From assembly GCF_012034175.1 (NCBI RefSeq), contig NZ_JAATEJ010000010.1:124001-188000 (forward strand): 64,000 bases of DNA, written 5' to 3'. Under the pieces are notes generated by a model. The model was not told where the DNA came from. It searched no databases and saw nothing but the letters and a program-made list of their open reading frames with translations. Source of the stretch: Actinacidiphila epipremni. Its GTDB lineage: Bacteria; Actinomycetota; Actinomycetes; Streptomycetales; Streptomycetaceae. Positions 42,904 through 51,559 of this stretch are shown piece after piece (the first letter of the stretch is position 1; each line of letters begins with the position of its first letter). Both the position numbers and the translations under genes were made by a program.

Positions 42904-43331
42904 GGCCGGCCGGCTGCGTCCGGCTCGCGGGCGGGTGCGCTCATCGCCCGGGCGAGGGCGGCGACCTGCACCTGCATCTGGTAGGCGATGTTGCCCAGTT
43001 GGGTGTCCGGGGCGGCGAACACCGCGAGCGAGGTGTTCTGCCCGGCGGGCACGACGATCGCGAAGCCCTGCTCGGACTCCACCACCGTCTGCTGCAGCCG
43101 CGGCGACTCGTCGTCGGTGAAGGCGGTGGTGAAGGCGCGGGCCGAGGCGTGCAGGGTGGCGGTCATCGCGGCCACCCGTTCGGCGGCGGCGCGGTCGAGG
43201 CCGGGTGAGGAGCCCTCCAGCAGCCCGTCGCCGGTGGCGATCACGGCGTGCTGGACGCCCGGCAGTTCGAGCAGCGGCTCCAGGACCCAGGCCAGGTCCT
43301 GTGCCTGGGGCTGGGGTCGGCGGGTGGTCAT
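42900..43331 (-). CDS. cvnB: Conservon roadblock/LC7 protein (CvnB)
   Basis: A 143-residue roadblock/LC7-domain protein. It has LAWVLEPLLELPGVQHAVIATGDGL at the N-terminus and VVPAGQNTSLAVFAAPDTQLGNIAYQM toward the end. These are the usual beta/helix elements of the family, which binds and regulates small GTPases such as CvnD. It overlaps both neighbours by four bases (ATGA). Confidence 0.94.
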   Translation of the reverse strand: MTTRRPQPQAQDLAWVLEPLLELPGVQHAVIATGDGLLEGSSPGLDRAAAERVAAMTATLHASARAFTTAFTDDESPRLQQTVVESEQGFAIVVPAGQNTSLAVFAAPDTQLGNIAYQMQVQVAALARAMSAPAREPDAAGRP

Positions 43332-44650
43332 GAACGGATGTCTCCTTGCTCGTCGCCGGTGGCGTTCCCGGCCGCGGTCCTGCCGCTGCGGGTGCCGTCC
43401 TGCAGTGCGCCCCACAGCGCGCCTGCCTGCTCTGGTGTGCGTGCCGCGGGCGCCGCCTCGGGCTGCGGCACCGCCGCGACCGGGCGGGCCGCGGCGGTCT
43501 TCGGGCTGCGGCGGCGGCGCGAGGGCAGCGGCACGGCCTCGGTCACCGGGGAGTCCTCCAGGGGTTCGGCCGGCCGCTGCGGGGCGGCGGTGTCGGCCGG
43601 CGCGGGCACCAGCACGGAAAGGGTGTGCTCCTCGTCGAGTACGGTCAGCAGCTCGGCCGGCACCCGCAGCATCGCGCGGACCCCGCCGTACGGCGAGGAC
43701 TCGATGTGCACGGAGAAGCCGTACTGCTTGACCAGCCGGCCCACGACGGCGAAGCCGGCCTGCGGCGGGTTGCCGAGCTCGGTCAGCAGCAGCGTGTCGG
43801 GCCCGGCGAGCAGCCGCCGGGCGCGGGCCAGGGTCTCGTCGTCCATGCCGATACCGGCGTCGTCCACCACGACCAGCGCGCCGCGCCCGCCGCTCTGCTG
43901 GATCGTGACCGGCACGGCGGTGTCGGGGTGGGAGTACGAGGTCGCGTTCGCCAGCAGCTCGGCGACCGCGATGGCCAGCGGCTCGGCGGCCCTGGCGACC
44001 ACGCCGAGGCGCTGCTCGCGCAGGTGGTTGGCCATCTTGATACGCGCGTAGCCGGCGACCCGGGACTGCGCGCCGATCACGACCTCGGCGAGCGGCGAGT
44101 CGCTGCGGGCCAGGCCCGGCCACGCCTCGCACAGCACGGCGGTGGCCTGGATGCGGCGCAGCGCCAGCTCGTTGCGGAAGTCCAGCTCCAGCAGCCGCGG
44201 GTCGTCCAGCTCGTGCTGGAGGTCGTGCAGCACGCTCTGCGTCTGGTACAGCAGCGACTGCACCTTGGAGGTGGCGCCGCGCATCGCGGCCCGGGCCGCG
44301 GCGTCGACCCGGTCGCGCTCGCCCGCGGCGGCGTCGGTGGCCGACGACAGCACGTCCCGCATCGCCTTTGCCAGCTGGGCGTTGGCCGCCTGCGGGTGCA
44401 ACAGGCCCGGTACGGGGGCGTGTTCGTGGGTCAGGGCGAGGACGGCGGCCGGGATGCGGTCGGCGGCGAGGTAGCGCAGCTCCTCGATGGCGACCTGGAG
44501 TTGCTCCTCGGCGTTCTTGGCCCTCACCTCCGCCGTCTGGACGGTGGTGCGGGCCATGCGCACCAGTTGGGCGTCCCGCACATGTCTGAGGCCGGACCAG
44601 ATGCCGCCGATGGCGGCGGCCAGGAGTACAGCGATGAAAGCTATGAGCAC
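43328..44650 (-). CDS. cvnA: Conservon sensor histidine kinase-like protein (CvnA)
   Basis: A 440-residue protein with one N-terminal membrane helix, a coiled helical region (residues 30-150) and a GHKL ATPase domain. The N box is VAELLANATSYSHPD near residue 230, and the G1 box is VVVDDAGIGMDDETL near 265. A clear phospho-acceptor His motif is not obvious, as in other CvnA proteins. The C-terminal 100 residues are Ala/Pro-rich. It is the first gene of the conservon operon, overlapping cvnB in ATGA. Confidence 0.93.
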   Translation of the reverse strand: MLIAFIAVLLAAAIGGIWSGLRHVRDAQLVRMARTTVQTAEVRAKNAEEQLQVAIEELRYLAADRIPAAVLALTHEHAPVPGLLHPQAANAQLAKAMRDVLSSATDAAAGERDRVDAAARAAMRGATSKVQSLLYQTQSVLHDLQHELDDPRLLELDFRNELALRRIQATAVLCEAWPGLARSDSPLAEVVIGAQSRVAGYARIKMANHLREQRLGVVARAAEPLAIAVAELLANATSYSHPDTAVPVTIQQSGGRGALVVVDDAGIGMDDETLARARRLLAGPDTLLLTELGNPPQAGFAVVGRLVKQYGFSVHIESSPYGGVRAMLRVPAELLTVLDEEHTLSVLVPAPADTAAPQRPAEPLEDSPVTEAVPLPSRRRRSPKTAAARPVAAVPQPEAAPAARTPEQAGALWGALQDGTRSGRTAAGNATGDEQGDIRS

Positions 44651-44808
44651 GACGCGATCCCACCCCGCAACAGTCTTGGAGCGTGATTATGCCGTGGCGA
44701 GTTCCCGCCACAAGGTTTGGCGGCAAAATTCGTTGCACTTTCGTGCGCTTCCGGAAGTCGGACGACGATTTCGGACGATCGGACGGCCTCCGTGCTGCCG
44801 ACGGGTGG

Positions 44809-46239
44809 TCAGGGGGTGGACGTCCGGCGGTGGTTGTGTGAAGGCGCGGGCGCCGGGGTGCGGCCGAGGGGGTCGTCGAGCAGCGGGGCGAAGGCGCGTT
44901 CGGCGGCGCCGACCAGCGGGGCGCGGTAGCCGAGGGCCGAGCGGCGCAGCACGTAGGGGGCGCGGGCGCGGGCCAGGCCGGTGGAGGCGCCGTAGTGGGC
45001 GATGCGCTCGGCGGTGGCGTCGTGGATGTCCTGGAGCCCGCCGCCGAAGACGACCAGGCGCGGGCTGAGGACGACCGCGAGGTTGCCCAGGCCGATCGCG
45101 AGCCAGCGGGCGGCGTCGTCCAGCGCGCGGGCGGCGCGCTCGTCGCCGGCCTCGGCGGCCTCGACGACGCCGGTGAGGGCGTGGTCGTACGGCACGGGGA
45201 GCCCGGCGGCCTCGATGATGACGTCGGTGCCGATCTCGGTCTCCCAGCAGCCGCGGGCCCCGCAGCGGCAGCGGCGGCCGTCCGGGTTGACGGTCATGTG
45301 GCCGATCTCGCCGGCGTATCCGCCCTGCCCTGGCACGGGCCGGCCGCCGCAGAACAGCCCGCCGCCGACGCCGACGTTCGCCGAGAGGTAGACGAAGTCC
45401 CGGCAGCCGCGGGCCGCGCCCCGGCTGTACTCGCCGAGCGCGCCGAGGTCGGCGTCGTTGCCGACGGCGATTTCCAGCCGGTCCAGGGGCGCGGGGAGCC
45501 GCGCGCTCAGCGCCCGCGCGAACGGCGCGTCGGTCCAGTCGAGGTTCGGGGCGTACCGTACGAGGCCGTCCGCGCGGCGGACGAGGCCGGGGACGGCGAC
45601 GCCGATGCCGGTGATCGGGGCGGGGTGCGCGGGAGCGCCCTCGGGGCCGGGAGGGGGCGCGGGGGCGTCGGCCCCGGGTCGTACGGGCGGGTCGACCTCG
45701 GGTCGTACGGGCGGGGCGGCGCCGGCGCGTACCGGCGGGTCGGCCTCCGGTCGTACGGGCTCGTCCGCCCCCGGGCGTACGGGTGCCGGCTCCGCTGCTC
45801 CGAGGGCCGGCGTGGCGACCGACGTGACGAGGGCGGCGATCCGGTCGACCGTGGCGTCGAAGGTCATCGGCTCGCCGGCTCCGGGCAGGGTACGGCGCTC
45901 CAGCACCTCGCCGCCGAGGCCCACCCGCTCGATCCGGATCCGCTCGACGCCGACCTCCAGCGCGAGGGCCTGCGCGCGGGCCGGCACCGGCAGCACAAGG
46001 GGCGAGGGCCGCCCGGCGGCGCGGTGGCTGCGCGGCGTCTCCTCGCGGACCAGCCCCGCCTCCGCGAGGGCCGCGACCAGCGCGCCGGTGGTGCTGCGGT
46101 TGAGCCCGGTGAGCCGGGTCAGCTCCGCGCGTGCGACGGCGCCGCCGAGGTGCACCCTGCGCAGCACCTGGCCGAGGTTGTGCTGCCGCACCTCCGCCTG
46201 CGGGCCCTGCCCGGGCGGGCGGTCCGTCGCCGGGGGCAT
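44809..46239 (-). CDS. ROK-family transcriptional regulator with internal octapeptide repeat
   Basis: A 476-residue regulator. The N-terminal winged helix-turn-helix covers about 18-75 (ELTRLTGLNRSTTGALVAAL). The sugar-kinase-like ROK domain follows, with TGIGVAVPGLVRRADG, the zinc-binding CRCGARGCWETEIG near residue 330 and LVVFGGGL. A strongly Pro/Val/Arg-rich insertion of five octapeptide units (residues 153-193) sits between the first part of the domain and GIGVAVPG, a place where relatives have a short loop. The likely ligand is a sugar; no local sugar target is obvious apart from the genes to the right. Confidence 0.9.
   Translation of the reverse strand: MPPATDRPPGQGPQAEVRQHNLGQVLRRVHLGGAVARAELTRLTGLNRSTTGALVAALAEAGLVREETPRSHRAAGRPSPLVLPVPARAQALALEVGVERIRIERVGLGGEVLERRTLPGAGEPMTFDATVDRIAALVTSVATPALGAAEPAPVRPGADEPVRPEADPPVRAGAAPPVRPEVDPPVRPGADAPAPPPGPEGAPAHPAPITGIGVAVPGLVRRADGLVRYAPNLDWTDAPFARALSARLPAPLDRLEIAVGNDADLGALGEYSRGAARGCRDFVYLSANVGVGGGLFCGGRPVPGQGGYAGEIGHMTVNPDGRRCRCGARGCWETEIGTDVIIEAAGLPVPYDHALTGVVEAAEAGDERAARALDDAARWLAIGLGNLAVVLSPRLVVFGGGLQDIHDATAERIAHYGASTGLARARAPYVLRRSALGYRAPLVGAAERAFAPLLDDPLGRTPAPAPSHNHRRTSTP
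45661..45783 (-). repeat. In-frame 24-base tandem repeat inside the ROK gene
   Basis: Five imperfect 24-base units encode PVRPGADE, PVRPEADP, PVRAGAAP, PVRPEVDP and PVRPGADA. The reading frame is kept in every unit. The segment is a minisatellite and probably differs in copy number between strains. Confidence 0.85.
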
Positions 46240-46273
46240 GGCGGCCTCCTCGTCCCGGGCCGGCGCAGCGCCG

Positions 46274-46777
46274 CTAGGGGGCGTCCTGCGCGGCGAATTC
46301 CGCCCAGGCCAGGGTGCCGGCCGGGCCCACGTGGCGGCCGTGCGCCTGGGAGAGGGCCTCGACGAGCGCGAGGCCGCGCCCGCCGTCGCCCGGGTCGCGC
46401 TCCCGGCGCGCCCCGCACGGGCCGCCGTCGGCGACCTCGACGCGCAGGATGCCGCACGGCAGCCGCGACAGGTGCAGGCAGACCTCGGGCAGCGCGTGGT
46501 TCAGGGCGTTGGTGACGAGCTCCGAGACGACCAGGACGACGTCGTCCGCGGTCGGCGCCGGCACCTGCCAGCCGTCCAGCACGCCCTGCGCGGCCGTGCG
46601 GGCCTGCCGGCCGGCCTCCGGGCGGTGCGGGAGCGGGAGGCACCCGGCGAAGCGGTGCGGGCCGCTCCCGCGCGGACCGGCGAGCCACGGGGTGCGGGGC
46701 AGGTCCAGGCCCGCCCGCTGCGGCCGGCGCGGCGGGTGGAATACCGGGAGGGCGGAGTCGGGGGTGATCATGCGCAT
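46274..46777 (-). CDS. ATP-binding anti-sigma-factor-like regulator (HATPase_c)
   Basis: A 167-residue protein of the RsbW/SpoIIAB-like HATPase type, common in Streptomyces. The N box is VVSELVTNALNHALP near residue 87, followed by VEVADGGPCG and the G2 loop GGRGLALVEALSQAHG. The first 55 residues are Pro/Arg-rich and carry no known domain. The ATG at 46777 is tentative; 46771 is another choice. It lies 34 bases from the ROK start, and upstream sits a long leader with a Z-DNA-prone tract. Confidence 0.85.
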   Translation of the reverse strand: MRMITPDSALPVFHPPRRPQRAGLDLPRTPWLAGPRGSGPHRFAGCLPLPHRPEAGRQARTAAQGVLDGWQVPAPTADDVVLVVSELVTNALNHALPEVCLHLSRLPCGILRVEVADGGPCGARRERDPGDGGRGLALVEALSQAHGRHVGPAGTLAWAEFAAQDAP

Positions 46778-47163
46778 GTCGATACCGTCGATACCTGGGC
46801 GTCGGAGGGGTCCCGGCCGCCGGGCGGAGCCGGCAGACCTGGCGGGTGACGCGCCGTGCGTCGGAGCCGGTCGTCGTCGCCTCGTATGTACGTACACACG
46901 TACGCGCGTACGGGCGCGGTGCGGCACGGGCCGCGCATCGGGCCGGGCGGGCACACGCCACGTCGGCCGGCGGCCTATTTGTTGTCGATCACCACAATAC
47001 GACTGTTCGGGGCAAATACCCCCCTTGGTCCGGAGAAGTTTTCCGCGCGCCCATATCCCGGCACTCCGCCGCACCCACGGTGACCGCCAGGACCGGCTCC
47101 GTGGCCCTCCCCCGCCGCCCGCCGCCCGGCGCCCGGGGGAGGGCGTCCGGGGAGGGCGGCGGC
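46778..47163. other. Gene-free region upstream of the HATPase gene, with alternating pyrimidine-purine tract
   Basis: This stretch of about 386 bases has no credible gene. Bases 46883-46912 alternate strictly pyrimidine-purine for 30 bases (part reads GTATGTACGTACACACGTAC). A less G+C-rich block at 46975-47040, with CACAATACGA and TATTTGTTG, probably holds a promoter for the leftward gene. Confidence 0.6.
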
Positions 47164-48737
47164 TCAGCCGGTGAAGGTGTAGACCGGGGTCGTGTTCTGG
47201 TAGGTCTGCGTGCTCGGCTGGTAGTCGAAGAAGTACGTGAGCGTGTGCCCGGCGGGCACGGTGACGGGCAGCTCCCAGCGGCCGGCGGCGGCGTCGTAGG
47301 TCGCCATGTAGTTGAGCCGGCCACCGCCGTCGAGGGCGTAGTGGACGGCCACGAAGGTCTCGGTGCCGCCGTTCGGCCGGAACCAGACGGTGTCGTGGCC
47401 GCCGCTGCCGGCCGCCACGCCTTGCGTGTAGTCCCCCGAGCCGGGCGGCGTGGTCGGGGGCGTCGTCGGCGGTGTGGTCGGGGGCGTCGTGCCGCCGCCC
47501 GGGCAGTCCCCCGCCGTACCGCCGACGAAGACGCATTTGCGCAGCTCGTTCAGGAACGCGTCCCGGATCGCGGGGTTCGCCTGGATGCGGGCGTCGCCCC
47601 AGTAGCCGTTGCCGCACCCGGCCCCGCCCGCGGCGGCGCCGTCGGCGCACTGCCACTGCGTCTGCGCGTCCCAGTCGGTGTTGATGTAGGAGGCGATCCG
47701 GATGACGTCACGGTTCTGCTCGATCCAGCTCCAGTAGCCCGCGTACCACTCGCTCAGCACCGCGGCTGCGGTCGTGGCCTGCGGGCCCTTGCGCATGATG
47801 CAGCTCCTGCTCGGGCCGGACGTGGTGTAGCCCTGCGGGGACGCCTCGGCGATCATGACGGGCTTGCCGTGCGAGCGGGCGAAGTCCAGGACGCGGTTCT
47901 GCAGGGTGACGGGGTTGACGTCGTAGCTGCTGCACCCCCACTGGGTGGCCAGCGACCCGGCATTGTAGAAGTCGGACAGGCCCACGTAGTCGACGTAGGC
48001 GTCCCCCGGGTACCAGGGGTCCAGGTGGTCGGGGTCGGTGACCAGGTAGCCGTACTCGGGGTGGTCGGGCGAGGCGTCGAGCGGCCAGGCGGCGGACTAC
48101 CACACGGTGGCGACTTTGGTGGCGCCGAGCGCGTCGATGCGGCCCTTGATGTACTGGAAGGCCTGCTTGTAGAAGTCGGCGTTGTAGCAGTTCCACGGGC
48201 CGTCGAACTCGTAGCCGATGCGCAGGAAGACCGCGCGGTCCCAGCTCTTGAACCGGTTGATCATCCGGTCGACGTCGCCGCGGTACTGCGCGGTGAGCTG
48301 CGGGGTGATGTCGGCGTCGGCGCGGCCGATGATCGCGCGCAGCGGCTGGTTGCCGCAGCCCGCGGTGGCGTCGGACAGGTACAGGCCCACGCGAGGGCGG
48401 CGCCCGGGTACTGGTTCAGCGTCGTGGTGAAGTCGACCGTGCCGCTGCCCCAGTCGGCGGGCGAGAACATCCCGGCCAGCGGCGCCGGGCTGCCGCCTTC
48501 GACGAGGTTGGTGTAGAGCGTGACGCCGCCGGGCCGCGGGGCGTCCAGCGCCGCGTCGTCCAGGACCTGGCTGCGGTAGTCGGCGAGGGTGCCGGAGTCC
48601 TGGCCCATGACGGGCAGGATCTTCCCGTCGGCGGGCAGGTTGCGGGCGGTCGGTCCGACCCCTCGGCGGAAAGTTCCCACTCGCGGGTCGGAAACTATCT
48701 CGGTGTTTCCGATGCGGAACCGTAGAAGCCGAGGCAT
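47164..48737 (-). pseudogene. Disrupted secreted glycoside hydrolase with C-terminal carbohydrate-binding module
   Basis: The minus-strand protein can be traced as one piece across three lesions. There is no export signal at the N-terminus, although the C-terminal module is of a secreted type. A one-base loss near 48388-48393 shifts the frame between LNQYPGAALA and VGLYLSDATAG. An in-frame TAG at 48097-48099 follows ATVW, where Gln is the likeliest lost residue. The catalytic part has FLRIGYEFDGPWNCYN and MIAEASPQGYT, placing acids as in clan-A (GH26-like) TIM barrels. A PT-repeat linker leads to a beta-sandwich resembling CBM56. The defects could be sequencing errors, but three lesions argue for decay. 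Confidence 0.8.
48668..48710. promoter_or_regulatory. Candidate LacI operator region near the 5' end of the broken hydrolase
   Basis: GGAAAGTTCC lies at 48668-48677, and GGAAAC-N9-GTTTCC at 48690-48710 (arms perfect for six bases). The same words, GAAACTATC and GGAAAGTT, recur before the ABC importer operon at 50155-50172. The LacI regulator gene between them is the natural candidate binder. Confidence 0.5.
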
Positions 48738-48840
48738 GCCGCGTCAATGGATCGGACCGGATCTCCCCCGCCCGGTCTCGACGCCCGATGTCGCGCACCC
48801 GAAACACCACCGGCGGGACGCCGCGTCCGGGCAGCACAAA

Positions 48841-48876
48841 GCCCCTGCCCGGAGCGGGATTCCGGCGGGCAGGGGC
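48841..48876 (-). terminator. Intrinsic terminator of the LacI regulator gene
   Basis: Perfect 11-base arms (48841-48851 and 48866-48876) with a 14-base loop lie about 46 bases past the regulator stop. On the minus strand the stem is followed by TTT. Confidence 0.65.
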
Positions 48877-48922
48877 AGGCAGGCGCGGGCAGGGCCGGGC
48901 AGGGGGCGCGGCAGGCGGGGCG

Positions 48923-49984
48923 TCAGCGCGCGGGCACGGGCGCGGTGCTCTCGCGTTCGACGAGCGCGGTGGCCAGCTCCGCGCGGCGCATCTCGCCGGG
49001 CAGCACGGTCTCGACGCCCTCCAGGACGATACGGGCGGCCATCGCCGCCATGTCGCTGAGCGGCTGGCGGACCGTGGTCAGCGGCGGTGAGGCCCAGCTC
49101 GCCACCGGCAGGTCGTCGAACCCGACGATGCTGACGTCGGGCCCGACCCGCAGCCCCGCCCGGCGCACGGCGTCGTACGCGCCGAGGGCCTGCAGGTCGC
49201 TGCTGGCGAAGATCGCGGTGGGCGGCTGCGGCAGCGACAGCAGGTGCCGCGCGCCGGAGAAGCCGGTCTCGTGGTGGAAGTCGCCGCGGACCTCCAGCGC
49301 CGGGTCCACCCCGACGCCGGCGCCTTCCAGCGCGGCGCGGTAGCCGTCGAGCCGGGCGCGGGCGCTGAGGATGTCGTCGGGGCCGGTGATGATGCCGACC
49401 CTGCGGTGGCCGAGGGCGAGCAGATGCTGCGTGGCGGCCAGGCCGCCGTGCCAGTTGGTCGCGCCGACCGAGGGGATCGTGGGGTCGGGATGCCCTATCG
49501 GGTCCACCACGACCAGCGGAATCCCGAACTCCTCGACCTTGCGCCACTGGGCGGGCGCGAGCGCGGTCACCGCGAGGATCACCCCGTCGCTGCCGCGCTT
49601 GACGAGGTTGTCCAGCCAGCGCCGGGTGTCGGCGGCGCGGCCGTGCACGGCGGTGACGACCAGGCCGCTGTCGTGGCTCGCGGTGGTCTCCTCGACCCCG
49701 CGCACGACCTCGATCGACCAGGGGCTGTCCAGCTCGTTGATGACCAGGTCGATCAGGCCGACGGTACGGACCGTGCGGCTGCGCCGGCGCAGGTAGTTGT
49801 GCCCGGCGAGCAGCGCCTCGACCTTCTGCCGGGTGGCGTCGGCGACATGGGCGTGGCCGTTGAGGACCTTCGACACCGTCGCGACCGACACACCCGCCTC
49901 CTCGGCGATGTCCGCGATCGTCACCCGCGGCACGCGGGCGGCCTGCCGGGGCGCGTGCGTACGGCCCTCTTCCTCCACGGTCAC
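48923..49984 (-). CDS. LacI-family transcriptional regulator
   Basis: A 353-residue repressor. The helix-turn-helix with hinge is clear at about 20-70 (VTIADIAEEAGVSVATVSKV then LNGHAHVADATRQKVEALL). The periplasmic-binding-like sensor domain follows, with GLIDLVINELDSPWSIEVVRG and the C-terminal VSIVGFDDLPVASWASPPLTT. It is divergent from the sugar importer operon and almost certainly controls it. It may also control the hydrolase gene, since both have a shared candidate operator word. The inducer is probably a xylo-oligosaccharide or related sugar, given the GH43 gene downstream. Confidence 0.93.
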   Translation of the reverse strand: MTVEEEGRTHAPRQAARVPRVTIADIAEEAGVSVATVSKVLNGHAHVADATRQKVEALLAGHNYLRRRSRTVRTVGLIDLVINELDSPWSIEVVRGVEETTASHDSGLVVTAVHGRAADTRRWLDNLVKRGSDGVILAVTALAPAQWRKVEEFGIPLVVVDPIGHPDPTIPSVGATNWHGGLAATQHLLALGHRRVGIITGPDDILSARARLDGYRAALEGAGVGVDPALEVRGDFHHETGFSGARHLLSLPQPPTAIFASSDLQALGAYDAVRRAGLRVGPDVSIVGFDDLPVASWASPPLTTVRQPLSDMAAMAARIVLEGVETVLPGEMRRAELATALVERESTAPVPAR

Positions 49985-50115
49985 CTCACTGGTCGGTCGG
50001 TCGCGGGCAGCCTAGAGGACCGCCCGCGCATTTCTCGATTCCCGCCCCGCGGAGCGGACGGTACGGCCCGCCGGCGCCGCCGGCCGCCGTGACCGCACTG
50101 TGACCCGTTCCGGCG

Positions 50116-50172
50116 TTGACGCGCCCGCTCGTAAACTCTACGTTCCTGCGAGCAGAAACTATCGTAACTTTC
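50116..50172 (+). promoter_or_regulatory. Promoter and LacI-type operator of the sugar importer operon
   Basis: A -35 TTGACG (50116-50121) and a -10 TACGTT (50139-50144) are 17 bases apart. Just after the -10 lies GAAACTATCGTAACTTTC (50155-50172). This is an 18-base inverted repeat with a central CG and six of nine matching pairs, the usual form of a LacI-family operator overlapping the transcription start. Confidence 0.65.
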
Positions 50173-50221
50173 CAAGGCCAGGAGCAGCAATGTTTCCGGC
50201 ACCGAAGGAGCGTGTTCCGGG

Positions 50222-51559
50222 ATGAAGAGTGCCCCGACCCTCGGAGTGACCCTCGGCGCAACCCTCAGAGCGACGGCCGCGGTGAGCGCCGCGGCGGTGC
50301 TCGCCGTCACCGCGACGGCGTGCGGCAGCAGCGGCCCCGGCGCAGCCGGCGGCAGCGGGGGCGGCGGCCGGGTCACCGTGTGGACGTTGCAGGACACGGC
50401 GTTCAACCCCGTGCAGAAGAAGTCCGTCAGCGCCTACAACGCGGCGTCCAAGGACACCAGGGCCACGATGCAGACCTTCGTCAACGACCCCTACAAGCAG
50501 AAGCTGCAGACCGCGCTCGGCTCCCCGAACGCCCCCGACGTCTTCCTCAACTGGGGCGGCGGCAACCTGTCGACGTATGTGAAGTCCGGCGAGGTCGCCG
50601 ACCTGAGCGCCGATCTCGACGCGACGTTCACCGCAAAGTTCCTGCCCAGCGTGCTCGCCGCCGGCACCCTGGACGGCAAGGTCTACGGTGTGCCGATGGA
50701 GGGCGTGCAGCCGGTCGCCCTGTTCTCCAACAAGGACGTCTTCGCCGCGGCCGGCATCACCGCCCCGCCCGCCACCTGGCAGGACCTGCTGGCCGACATC
50801 GACACGCTCAAGGCGAAGAAGGTCACGCCCATCGCGCTCGCCGGCTCGCAGGCGTGGACCGAGCTGATGTGGCTGGAGTACCTGCTCGACCGGGTCGGCG
50901 GCCCCGAGGTCTTCGCCGGCATCCAGGCGGGCACGCCCGGCGCATGGGACGACCCCGCCGTCGCGACCGCCCTCGGCATGATCAGGGACCTCGTCGAGCG
51001 CGGTGCCTTCGGCACCAACTACGGCTCGGTCAGCCAGGATTCGGGCGGCGCCGACGCGCTGCTGGCCAAGGGCCGGGCCGGCATGGAGCTGATGGGCTCC
51101 TGGGAGTACGCCGGCCAGCTCGCGACCGCCCCGAAGTTCGTCAAGGACGGCAAACTCGGCTGGACCACCTTCCCGACCGTGCCCGGCGGCAAGGGCGACC
51201 CGAAGAACGTCGTCGGCAACCCGTCCAACTTCTTCTCCGTCACCGCCAAGTCCGCGAACAGGTCCGACGCGGTGGACTTCGTCAAGAAGACCGTCACCGA
51301 ACCGTCGTACGTCTCCGACCTGTTGTCCATCGGCCAGGTCCCGGCGGTCGCCGGCATCGACGCGCAGATCAAGGCGAGCCCCAACGCCGACTACACCGGC
51401 TTCATCTACCAACTGGTCGCCGGCGCCCCGTCGTTCACCCAGTCCTGGGACCAGGCGCTGGACCCGGCCACCGCCCAGAAGCTGCTGACGAACCTGCAGA
51501 AGGTCTTCAACAAGCAGTCCACACCGCAGCAGTTCGTCTCCGCGATGGACGCGAAGTGA
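50222..51559 (+). CDS. ABC sugar importer, extracellular solute-binding lipoprotein
   Basis: A 445-residue family 1 solute-binding protein. The signal peptide ends in a lipobox VTATAC near residue 36, followed by a Gly-rich linker. The mature part begins RVTVWTLQDTAFN and has VFLNWGGGNLSTYV, YGVPMEGVQPVALFSNKDVF and GRAGMELMGSWEYAGQ, the usual landmarks of oligosaccharide-binding proteins. It is the first gene of a three-gene importer operon behind a LacI operator. No ATPase gene is present, so a shared MsiK-type ATPase is expected, as for other Streptomyces sugar importers. Confidence 0.94.
   Translation: MKSAPTLGVTLGATLRATAAVSAAAVLAVTATACGSSGPGAAGGSGGGGRVTVWTLQDTAFNPVQKKSVSAYNAASKDTRATMQTFVNDPYKQKLQTALGSPNAPDVFLNWGGGNLSTYVKSGEVADLSADLDATFTAKFLPSVLAAGTLDGKVYGVPMEGVQPVALFSNKDVFAAAGITAPPATWQDLLADIDTLKAKKVTPIALAGSQAWTELMWLEYLLDRVGGPEVFAGIQAGTPGAWDDPAVATALGMIRDLVERGAFGTNYGSVSQDSGGADALLAKGRAGMELMGSWEYAGQLATAPKFVKDGKLGWTTFPTVPGGKGDPKNVVGNPSNFFSVTAKSANRSDAVDFVKKTVTEPSYVSDLLSIGQVPAVAGIDAQIKASPNADYTGFIYQLVAGAPSFTQSWDQALDPATAQKLLTNLQKVFNKQSTPQQFVSAMDAK

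Noticed and set aside
48097-48099. TAG as a recoded codon (pyrrolysine or suppression)
   Set aside because: Nothing points to amber recoding in this type of organism, and a nearby frameshift and missing signal peptide make decay simpler.
47164-48737. Two or three separate short genes instead of one broken hydrolase
   Set aside because: The pieces join into a single protein fold. Two of them are in the same frame, divided only by one TAG, and the other differs by one base shift.
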